Origin: Linum tenue
Taxonomy: Eukaryota > Streptophyta > Magnoliopsida > Malpighiales > Linaceae
Direction: 5' to 3'
DNA length: 64,000 nt
Assembly (NCBI GenBank): GCA_946122785.1
Contig: CAMGYJ010000003.1
Coordinates: 1,488,001-1,552,000, forward strand
In this document: one piece after another, positions 1 through 9,057 of the stretch
How positions within the stretch are numbered: the first letter of the stretch is position 1
Layout of the letters: the number at the start of each line of letters is the position of its first letter
Translations under genes and position numbers: made by a program
The notes under the pieces: generated by a model
The model's input: the letters and a program-made list of their open reading frames with translations, nothing else
Told to the model about the DNA's origin: nothing
The model's database searches: none

Positions 1-222
1 GTCGTTTCTGGCACCACTTGAAGAAAGGCTGGAACGACAACGTATCAAGACCACACTGTCAATTTATAATTTAAGTCCAAATGTTATGTTTTTACACACT
101 TTTCCCTTTATGACCTGTACTTGCTTCTGATGCAAGGTTGTCTTGTTCTACAACTTTAACCCAGCTATACAAGCTGCCAAACTAATGAGAAGAGACTAGG
201 TTTTTCAGTTTTCAACAATCAC
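1..222 (+). repeat. 3' end of a Copia-type LTR (partial)
   Basis: This stretch lies just upstream of a primer-binding site and has the position of the R/U5 end of a long terminal repeat. The left part of the LTR is outside the window. The right limit is approximate, a few bases before the tRNA-complementary sequence at 236. No second LTR copy was seen in the window, so the identification rests on the primer-binding site and the gag frame that follow. Confidence 0.6.
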
Positions 223-235
223 AAAGTTGATGTTA

Positions 236-247
236 TGGTATCAGAGC
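236..247 (+). other. Retrotransposon primer-binding site (initiator Met tRNA)
   Basis: The sequence TGGTATCAGAGC is the classic plant Copia primer-binding site, complementary to the 3' end of initiator methionine tRNA. It lies 36 bases before the gag start codon at 283, which is the expected layout LTR - PBS - gag. Confidence 0.85.
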
Positions 248-282
248 TTTGGTGCTGGAAACCCTAGCCGCCACCAGCCTCC

Positions 283-1977
283 ATGGCTCAAGAAGCAGCA
301 GCTGCAGGAGTCTCATATGCAGCCAGTCCTGACCCTATGGCAGATCCTTTCTACCTCCATGGATCTGAACAACCTGGTCTTGTTCTTGTTGCAGAGAAGC
401 TCACTCCAACCAACTACAATTACTGGAGTAAAGCAATGTACAACACACTTGGAGCCAAAAACAAACTTGGCTTCATCAATGGCACTCTTGTTGAACCAGA
501 AGCAAACCACTCTACAGCCTGGGCTTGGGCACGAAACAACATTATGGTGCTCTCCTGGATCCAACAGGCAGTTGACCCTGGCATCAGGAAGACCATCATG
601 TCCATCAGAAAAGCCTCTGAAGCATGGACAAGTCTCAGAGCTCGTTATGGTCAAGGAGACATGATCCGGGTTGTAGAGCTCATTGAGTCACAGGCCACCC
701 TGAAACTAGGTAATATGTCTGTCACTGAATACTATGGTGATCTGATAGCTCTACGAGATGAACTAGACAACTACCAACCCCTAGATTCCTGTGCCTGCAC
801 ACCTACCAGTCACAACCAGTGTAGAGAAATGCAACAAGTGTATGTCTATAGGGATACTAATTATGTCATACAGTTCTTGAGGGGTCCTAATGACAACTAC
901 AGCAGTGTAAGATCCCAGGTTTTGTTTGGAGACACCCTACCAACCATTGACAGGGTTTTCCAAAGGGTTCTCCAACATGAAAGATAACTTTATGGTACTT
1001 CTCACTCAAAGCCCCTGCCTGCTGAACCTATGACATAAAAATCCTCTAACATTCCTGGTGGCAAGAAGCCCAAACCCTTCTGCACATACTGCAAAGCTCA
1101 GGGCCACACATAAGATATCTGTTTCCATAAACACGGCTGGCCTCTAGGAATGACCTCCAAGGGAACCAACCCATCTGGCAAATCCCTTAAATGCACCTAC
1201 TGCAAGAAGCTTGGACACATATAAGACAAATGCTTCTCTAAACATGGCTATCCACCAAGTTCAAATGGAGCAGGTCGTGGCAACAACAATAGATCTAAAC
1301 CCTCTGTTAATGCCACCTGCACCACTGATGTCACTACTCCACAAGAGGAATTCAAACTGACCAAAGTAGACCATGACAGACTGATGAAGCTAATGAGCAC
1401 CAACTCTCATCCATCCACTAGTTCTGGCTTCTCAGTTGCAACATTTTGTTCCAACCCACCTCAGTCACTAGGTAAATATTTTCTAAGCAATCAAGTTTCC
1501 ACCCCCTACAATGAAACCTGGATACTTGACACAGGGGCATCATACCACATAGTATGTTCCCTTAACCATCTAGCCAATTCCAGACCTATTCATGCTGTTT
1601 ACATTACTCTCCCCACTGGACAGCAAGTCCAAGCTACCCATGTTGCGACAGTGCATTGCATTGCTGGTCTAACACTTGAGGAAGCATTATTTGTTCCTCA
1701 ATCCAGTTTCAATCTTGTGCCAGTCAGCGAATTGACCAAGAACAGGTCTCTTTGTTTGACATTCTTCTTTGATGTATGTTTGATTCAGGACATGCAGCTG
1801 AGGAGGATGACTGGTTCTGCTAAGCTTTTCCATGGCCTCTACCTAATAGACAAACCCCCTTTAGATAGTAGTCCTAACCACATCACAGCAGCCACTACTC
1901 AAGGTTTTGATCTTTGGCACTTCAGACTAGGACATGTCTCCCATTCTAAACTTGGATCACCCTTCTCACAAATTTAA
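283..1977 (+). pseudogene. Truncated Copia gag-pol with in-frame stops
   Basis: One continuous frame runs from the ATG at 283 to 1977. The N-terminal part is Copia gag (LTPTNYNYW and 'W..L...Y' type motifs, residues about 40-230). Two CCHC zinc knuckles follow (about 1078-1250, starting CTYCKAQGH and CTYCKKLGH). Next come a retropepsin-like aspartic protease with the DTGA motif (about 1528) and a GAG-pre-integrase segment (LWHFRLGH, about 1914). The frame carries four TAA stops, at 985, 1036, 1111 and 1222, but no frameshift. The element breaks off at about 1970, so integrase, reverse transcriptase, RNase H and the right LTR are missing. It cannot move on its own. Confidence 0.85.
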
Positions 1978-2102
1978 TCTTCTAATCCATCTATTAAAGC
2001 GCAAGTTTAAAAGCACTATTCATTAAGAAATTATCGGGTTCGACGCCATTATTGGTTAAAACATTCCCTAACTAATAATTAAAGGGTACCTGAGGGTAAT
2101 AA

Positions 2103-2408
2103 GAGCACTTTTTTTGTTATATAGCATTGGTGCTTTAATGTACAACTTGAAGTTGTATCATAACATTAAATGTATAAGTTTATGTTGTACCATAAGGAAT
2201 TTGTATCATTATGTTATGGTACAACTTTACAACTTGAAGTTGTACCATCACACAAGGTACAAGTTTAAGTTGTACCATAAAAGAATTTGTACAAAAAATA
2301 TAGGTACAATCTGAACTTGTATCATAATGTTAAATGTACAATTTCAAGTTGTATCATAAAGACAAAAACTTATAGCACCAATGTTATATAGCATTGTAAA
2401 ATTTCTCA
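2103..2408. mobile_element. Foldback MITE, 306 bp
   Basis: The two ends are imperfect inverted repeats sharing the core ATTGGTGCT next to TATATA(A/G)C. The interior is built from inverted and direct copies of TACAACTTGAAGTTGTACC, so most of the element can fold on itself. It is bordered by GGTAATAA on both sides (2095-2102 and 2409-2416), a likely target-site duplication of 8-9 bases. There is no coding capacity. The size, TIRs and duplication suggest a Mutator- or hAT-derived MITE; which superfamily is uncertain. Confidence 0.7.
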
Positions 2409-2416
2409 GGTAATAA

Positions 2417-3740
2417 TTGCATACGGTGGATACACTTCACTTCCCGTGTGGTTTTGCGTCTACGTACGTTGGGCTGGGCAAGATTAGAGCTTTCTAAGCC
2501 CTCCAATCTTTTGTTGTAAGCTTTTATATATATATAAATGTTGCAAGGTGTGCACTATTAATACACACAACAGATAGAGATGTCCAAACATGGAATTTTA
2601 GTAATTGGGATGACAATGAGACCCATTCCTCTCCGTGGTAGGTTGGGTTGGCTAATTTATTTTATAACTTGATTTTATTATTAGATCACACATAATTGAA
2701 GATTTATGTGACAATTTTATAACAATTACGTAAAGCATGTTAAATTCAAAGATAAAATAAATTACATAGTAGTTTAATAACTCGATTTTATTATTAGACC
2801 ACACAATATGAATTTATATAATATCATTCTATAACAATTAAATAAGTTATAAATATATTAGGTAGAGGGATACTTATTCCTCATGTCTCAATTAAACAAA
2901 CCGTACTATACGAATCTTCCATAATGACTAAAACACTATGCTAAAGTAATTTTTTATGTATAAATTAAATACATAGTACTAATTTTAACTAATTTTTATA
3001 AATTATTAACTGAATTGTTGATGATCTTATCAATGTGCATTCCACAAAGTTTTGTAAGGTCGGTTATTTTCACATAACAACTTAATCAAATGTGAGACTT
3101 ATCCGTAATTCGATTATTGGACCACACATTATGGAAAATTTACATAACACCATTCTATAAATTTTATGTAAATAACAAATACATTAAGTAAAAAATATGA
3201 AATGAAAGTTATTTCATATGTATCAGATAAACAAATATATTAGGTAAGTCTTCCGTAATAATTAAGACAATACGTAAAGCTTATCCAACTCTTTTGTAAA
3301 TTATTTTATCTCCACTAAATCAATGCACCATATGTAATATGTGCCATAATATTGTCAACGGATAGGAACAACTTATTTGAACACAAAAGATTATTCTTTA
3401 CACCAACTGGCTGGACTCAAGCTAGTAAGAAAAAGAATCGTAGGATTCACATTTCTAGCAACTCGCCAAAGCTATTTTGACTCGTACGTAAAGCTGACCA
3501 CCACGAGTTCCCAGCTTGCAAGCACGCAAAGGGGAGTCGGAGCCTCCAATTTGTTTGTGTATATTAATAGTTTAATACTCACCACGTTTCTCCCGCTGCA
3601 ATAAGACGACCTTAAATATAAATCATCCAAAACAAGACGACCTTATGCGAACTCCCTCTCATGTCCAGAGTTGACCTTAATGTTGCTAAATTTATATGCC
3701 ACCATTTCATAATCACTCGACACCACCTTACACTTCTTGA
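2417..3740. other. AT-rich intergenic region with diverged direct repeats
   Basis: No gene was seen here. Three diverged copies of a unit with the core 'gattattagaccacaca' followed by 'cattctataacaatta' occur near 2670-2750, 2785-2850 and 3110-3170. They may be relics of a repeat or of a very old element. The last part, up to about 3740, is the upstream region of the GDSL gene. Confidence 0.45.
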
Positions 3741-3905
3741 ATATATACAGCTAGCAGAGTTCCATCTCTTGGTATGCAAATGAACACACACTACCCTGTC
3801 CTACTCCAAAACCCAACCTTCTTCTAGTTCGAATCGCCCCGGTTTCATGAATTTGTCGGGTATTCATCAGACGATTCGAGATATCCTCGGATCGTCAAAA
3901 ACATA

Positions 3906-5701
3906 ATGGCATTCTCTCCGTACTTGTTCAGCTGATAAGCTTTGTGCTACTATTCAACGTTACTGCAGCAGCATCAGGCGCCGTTCCAGCAGTGTTCACG
4001 TTTGGGGATTCGTTAGTCGATACAGGGAACAACAACTACGTCGTCACCATTGCGAAGAGCAACTTCCCGCCATATGGGAGAGATTTCCCCGGCGGGAAAC
4101 CCACCGGAAGGTTCAGCAATGGCAGACTCTTCCCTGACTTCATAGGTACCAAATATGATCTCCCTTCTGTTTTCTTCCTTTTATGTGATGTTTTAGCAAT
4201 GTGTGTGGGGGAGGTGATTGGGGTTTATAGTCCGTTACAACTTCTCGAATCGTGATACGTTTCTAGTGGTTCAATTTGTGTCTTTATACAATCAAAATTC
4301 GAGTTGATTTTGTTTTCGAGTATGATAATGAGTTATTGCCTTTTTTTTTCTTCTTCTTCTTCTTTTCAAAACAATATTTGATCTTTTCATAGTCGTCATC
4401 TAAAATTTCAATTTGTACTCTTCTAGAAACATTATTCGGGCGGGGATTCTAACAAACCGGTTATTACGAAACATTAACTTCTCCTTTTTTTGCTTTTCCA
4501 CCGTCAGCTGAAACGTTAGGTGTGAAGAACCTGTTATACCGGCTTATAAGGATCCGACCCTGCAAATGAAAGACCTTCTCACCGGTGTCTCGTTCGGTTC
4601 CTCGGGTGCTGGTTACGATCCTCTCACCTCCCAACAAAGAGTGATCAACTTATAACCTTTATTTCATTGTATTTGTCTCAATAACGACAAATTTGCACCA
4701 ATCTACATTACCCTTGTCTACCAATAAATCCGAATATCACGTGCTTACCGGTACTAGCTCAAAATGTGCAAGCAGGGGTCGATAACAATAAAGAACCAAC
4801 TTGAGATGTACAGAGAGTACAAGAGCAAGATAACTGCAAGCGAGGGGAAAGAAAGAGCAGACAACATCACATCCACAAGTCCCCACATGATCCTGCTAGG
4901 GAGCAACGACATGGCCAACCAGCTCAGCAGATCCCTATACGGCATCGATACGTACACTGATATCCTCGTCGGATTAGCTCTGGACGTGTACAAGGTTCGA
5001 CGATTCGCCTCCATTCATTTACTCATTCAATCAAAATCACAGATTTCATTGCCCTGAACGTGTTCGACGAAATGCGCCACTGAGCAGGAGCTCTACGGGC
5101 TCGGCGCGAGGAGAATCGGGGTGGTGGGTGCGGCTCCAATCGGCTGCGTTCCTCGCGAGAGGGTGACCGGCGACGGGCTGCTAATACTGGAGAGGAACTG
5201 CGCGGAGGAATTGAATGACGCCGCGAAGCTCTTCAACTCCAAGCTCTCCACGGCTGTTTCCTCGCTGAATGCAGAGCTTCCGGGAGCGAAGATTGTGTAC
5301 TTCGACATTTACAGCCCCGCGCTTTCCCTCATACAGAACCCAGCTCCGTATGGTAATGATGACACACATGGTTAGCTAGCTAGCTTTACATTGATCGGGT
5401 TTTTTAATTCCCACTTTCTGGTTTGTTTTTTGCAGGGTTTGAAGAGGTGAAAAGAGGCTGCTGTGCCACCGGAAACATCGAGCTTGGGATACTCTGTGTT
5501 GTTCCAGGTACTTGCCCTGATGCTAGCAAGTACTTGTTCTGGGACAGTGTTCATCCCGGGGAGAAAGCTACAAGAATCATCAGTGATCAAACTTTTGGTT
5601 CTTCGAGTTTGAGCTCACTGTTGGGTTATATTCACAAACGACTTGGCAACATTAACAAAAGCTCCTATGTTTACCCCCCAATACTCTCTCCTCTCTCCTA
5701 A
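3906..5701 (+). pseudogene. GDSL esterase/lipase, degraded and LINE-interrupted
   Basis: This is a plant GDSL-motif esterase/lipase of the secreted SGNH hydrolase family, with the usual five exons: about 3906-4145, 4508-4640, about 4774-4994, 5088-5352 and 5436 onward. Block [14 protein letters not shown] is in exon 1, the block III GSND motif in exon 3, and the catalytic DSVHP Asp/His pair in exon 5. Two frame problems are visible. The ATG at 3906 runs into TGA after nine codons, and a one-base gain there would restore the signal peptide and block I frame. In exon 2 an extra TA around 4535 shifts the LLPAYKDP-like segment. A LINE is inserted within the TGA stop (T at 5627), so the frame now reads 24 residues of LINE sequence and stops at 5699-5701. 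The exon 2/3 junction is unclear. It is probably a pseudogene. Confidence 0.8.
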
Positions 5702-6885
5702 AACTTGGAGTGTCGCCGATGATGCTTTTGCTCTTGGAACTTTGTAGGAGGGCCGGTCAGGCTCTCCTGGGTTGCATTGCGGCGGTGATTGCGGTAGTGC
5801 TAGCAAACCAAGGGGCAGAGGTTCTTCCCTCGTATAGCTGGATGAAAGGAAGAAGTGAAGAAGCGGTGGAGACGTCGGGCCTCCCTCCTCGGATGGGAAG
5901 CACTGAATCTTTTCAGAGCTCTCTGCCTCTCGAAAAACGAAAACGAGTAGTCGGCGTTGATGGTAAAGAGGGCGCTGCCATGGAAGGGCGGGATCGGAAA
6001 CGAGTGCGCCGTTCCATAAAACAGGCTTGGCGGTTTGTACTGCCGTCGTCTGGCGAGCTGGAGAGTAATGGACAGGGAGAACCTGAGTTTCCAGCGAGCG
6101 GTTTCAAGGTCTATACCAAAAAGGTAGACCCATGGCGGTTTGTAATGCCGTTGTCTTGCGAGCTGGAGAATAAAGGGCAGGGAAAATCTGCACTTCCAGC
6201 GAGAGGCTGCCAGGATTATACTGAAAAGGTAGTCCCCCTCGGAGTCCCACGACAGACTGACCTTAGACTCCGTAATGGAGCAAGTTTGATTCCCCTATTG
6301 ATGGGAAGAAAGACGCCGGTTTTTGCACCCCGGCGCCGGCGTGATTCGAATCTTGGGTTGTTTCGCCGAGCCTGCCGGCTCAGGATACAGAAACGTGCCC
6401 CCGATGGTGTCTCACAAGAGAGTTCCAGAATCTCTAGCGTGGGGACCGGGAAATCGGTTACAGTTAACGGTTTTGGGGATCTCCTGCGGAGGCATAACCC
6501 CGTAACAATTGAAAAAATATCCTTGGTTAGGAGGATAAGTCAAAATAGGATCCAGCATTACCCGAAAAAGAGTCATAGTGTCACTGCACAGCTTTCTCCC
6601 AGGCCTTTTTATTCTCCACGTACCCGTACCTCTCTTGCAGTCACGATCATTGAGCAGGATAGGAGAAAAGGGACGGAAAAGGAGAGAGCACAGTTGGCAT
6701 TTGGGCTAATCTGGTATGTGGATAAACCTACTATTTACTCTATGATTTTGATTCATGAGGATGATCTAACCAGGTCCCAAGTTTGTGTAGCTTCGGCTTC
6801 GTACCCTTGGACAGTTTGTAAGGGGGATAAGTGGGATGCGGTTGTTTCTAAACCATTCCCATGGCTATCTTTGCAGAGAAGTCCG
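5628..6885 (+). other. LINE 5' leader with tandem repeat and long open frame
   Basis: This is the region before the likely ORF1 start. It contains two tandem copies of a unit of about 105 bp (from about 6027 and 6132, both starting 'TGGCGGTTTGTA'). Part of it is open in the ORF1 frame from 5710. The encoded sequence shows no known domain, and the conserved ORF1 protein begins at 6886, so the upstream open frame is more likely promoter/leader sequence than coding. An N-terminally extended ORF1 cannot be excluded. Confidence 0.55.
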
Positions 6886-9057
6886 ATGGAGCACGTGTCG
6901 TCCGACCAGATCGTCCACTTCTCCATGGAGGAAATCCAATCGGACAGAGTCCGCAAAGCTCGGGGGTTGATTGGCCGGATCTTCTCGGACAACAGCCTTT
7001 CTCTGGTGGAGCTGCGAGAGTCGGTGAACACGCACTGGCAAGGTCAAGGGCGGATTCAGGTGCGCCAGGCTGCACACGGGCTCTACGAGTTCACCATGCC
7101 GGATGAAGCGGCCAAGCTATGGGTCCTTAGACGAACACCATGGGTGATCAAGGATCGGGTCCTCCATCTTCGGGCATGGACCGCGACGATCAACAAAAAA
7201 GTCTTCGATGATCTAGCAACAGCCCCATTTCGTGTGCAAATGTGGGACATTCCTGAAGATTGCTGCACCCATCAGTTTGGGCGCAAGATGGCGAATGCCA
7301 CAATTGGCCAGGTGCTTGAAGCTGGTGTCTTCTCCTGCTCGGAATCGGAGCGCAAGTTTGTGAAGGTGAAAGCTGTGATCGACTTCTCTCAGCCATTAAG
7401 ATCCCAAATCATGGCTGAAAATGAGGAGATGGGACGATTCTGGATCCGCTTGAAGTACGAGTATCTGCCTCTGTTTTGTTTCAAGTGTGGCCGTGTTGGA
7501 CATGCGAGGCAATCTTGCGTATTTGATCCCCCATCCCGGAAGGAGAGGTTTGGACCTCAAATGTCGACGAAAAAAATGGGACGCCGTATCTATGAGGAAG
7601 TGGAGGAGAAAAATCAATTTCCTGGACAGGCGAAATCGGTGTGGATCAACGCAGCTGTTCAGGGGGCTCGACAAGTGGAAACCAAGAAGGCAGTAGGTGG
7701 GGGTGCTACCAGGAAGAATATGGGGAACAGAACGGAGACGGCGGCAACTGCAACTAGTCCGCTGTGGATGGGAACGTCGGCTGAGCCGTTTCTCACGACG
7801 GAACCGGCAGGGCCGAAGAAGAGAAGCCCGCTTCGTGTCCCAATCACCCGTAGCCCTAAAATCATTGTTGGGAAATTGGCTCGGCAAGGGGAGGGGGAAA
7901 AAGCGTCGGCCAACAGAAGCCCCGCTAGGCCCATAAGCGCGACCCAACAAAAGGCTGCTGCTCATCCTGCTCAAGTGGCTCGGCCCAAATCAGTGGACAG
8001 CCCAAGAGTGGCTGATGCCCCTACTGCTCAGGAGAAACGGCCCACGTATGCTGTTCGCCCTTTAGTGGTGGGCTCGAAAGATGTGGCCCATCCCATGCGT
8101 GTGAAGCGCCCGAAAGAAACTGATAGGGATAGCCGCCGCCGTCCCAAACTGAACAAGGAAAAAATGGCGTCGGAGAAACGATCGAGGGCCCCTGCTTCGC
8201 CGAAGGAGCTGATGGATGTTGAGCCCAAAGAAGCTGTGCCTATCTTGAAGGTAGGCAGGCAGCAACAAGAACGAATGGCGGCTTACCGGCGGCGTATAAT
8301 CCTGGAGGACGATTCTGAGGACGATTTTGTCCTGACGACCGTTCCGGTAGACATGCAGCAGAGGTGCTTGGACAAGAATGGCGGAGAGGGGAATGAAGTG
8401 GGGAGGCGGAGCCAGGAGGTGGATGCCCATCATTCTGAAGCGGTCGGAGACGTCCTGCAAAAAATCAAGCCGAATGGAAAGAAGGGTGGAGAGGATGCTA
8501 GGCGTGACCCCAAGCAGGCTCAGGGTGATGGAAAGCGTATGGAAGCGGGGAAGGAAAATAATCCGCAAGTGGAGGACTCCCTAGGTGATGGGCAGTGTGG
8601 AAATTTAGGAACGGGTTTGTGCGAGGGGGCTGTGGACTCGGATGAGACCATATCTGATACTGAGCCTCCAGTCTTTGAGGTACGTAGACGTACTCCACAG
8701 CGACTCGGTGGGCTAAAGAAAGTGGCTCGTGGTGTTCGTGTCAGCCAAGTAGTGCAGGCCTTTGAGAAAGGATTAGCGATGCACGATGAAGGGGAGGTGG
8801 GGGGGTTACCCCAGATTGATAACAAGAAGGAAATGGGGTTGGCAGGGACTAGCGATACAGCAGCAGCTGAGCTGGGTATCCGTGAGTATGGATCCAATCT
8901 AGTGGATCGTATGGAGGGAACCAAAAAACGGCCCCTGGATTCTGTTGAGGGAATAATGGCGGCAAGCCCTACCCCAAAAAAACAGTTTGTGGAGGACTTT
9001 GAGGAAGCTGAGATGGTGGAGGAAGCCAGCCAAAAATGGCCCCAATCGGATAAATGA
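6886..9057 (+). CDS. LINE ORF1 protein (DUF4283 and CCHC zinc knuckle)
   Basis: ORF1 encodes the RNA-binding protein that packages LINE RNA. I chose the ATG at 6886 because the DUF4283-like domain begins right after it (IGRIFSDNSLSLVELRE at residues about 28-44, ending near LRAWTAT). A CCHC knuckle, CFKCGRVGHARQSC, follows at about residue 200. The C-terminal 480 residues are basic, low-complexity and rich in Lys, Arg, Pro and Glu, as in plant L1 ORF1 proteins. The frame is also open upstream to 5710, giving up to 1115 residues. The stop overlaps the ORF2 start as ATGA (9054-9057). Confidence 0.85.
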   Translation: MEHVSSDQIVHFSMEEIQSDRVRKARGLIGRIFSDNSLSLVELRESVNTHWQGQGRIQVRQAAHGLYEFTMPDEAAKLWVLRRTPWVIKDRVLHLRAWTATINKKVFDDLATAPFRVQMWDIPEDCCTHQFGRKMANATIGQVLEAGVFSCSESERKFVKVKAVIDFSQPLRSQIMAENEEMGRFWIRLKYEYLPLFCFKCGRVGHARQSCVFDPPSRKERFGPQMSTKKMGRRIYEEVEEKNQFPGQAKSVWINAAVQGARQVETKKAVGGGATRKNMGNRTETAATATSPLWMGTSAEPFLTTEPAGPKKRSPLRVPITRSPKIIVGKLARQGEGEKASANRSPARPISATQQKAAAHPAQVARPKSVDSPRVADAPTAQEKRPTYAVRPLVVGSKDVAHPMRVKRPKETDRDSRRRPKLNKEKMASEKRSRAPASPKELMDVEPKEAVPILKVGRQQQERMAAYRRRIILEDDSEDDFVLTTVPVDMQQRCLDKNGGEGNEVGRRSQEVDAHHSEAVGDVLQKIKPNGKKGGEDARRDPKQAQGDGKRMEAGKENNPQVEDSLGDGQCGNLGTGLCEGAVDSDETISDTEPPVFEVRRRTPQRLGGLKKVARGVRVSQVVQAFEKGLAMHDEGEVGGLPQIDNKKEMGLAGTSDTAAAELGIREYGSNLVDRMEGTKKRPLDSVEGIMAASPTPKKQFVEDFEEAEMVEEASQKWPQSDK

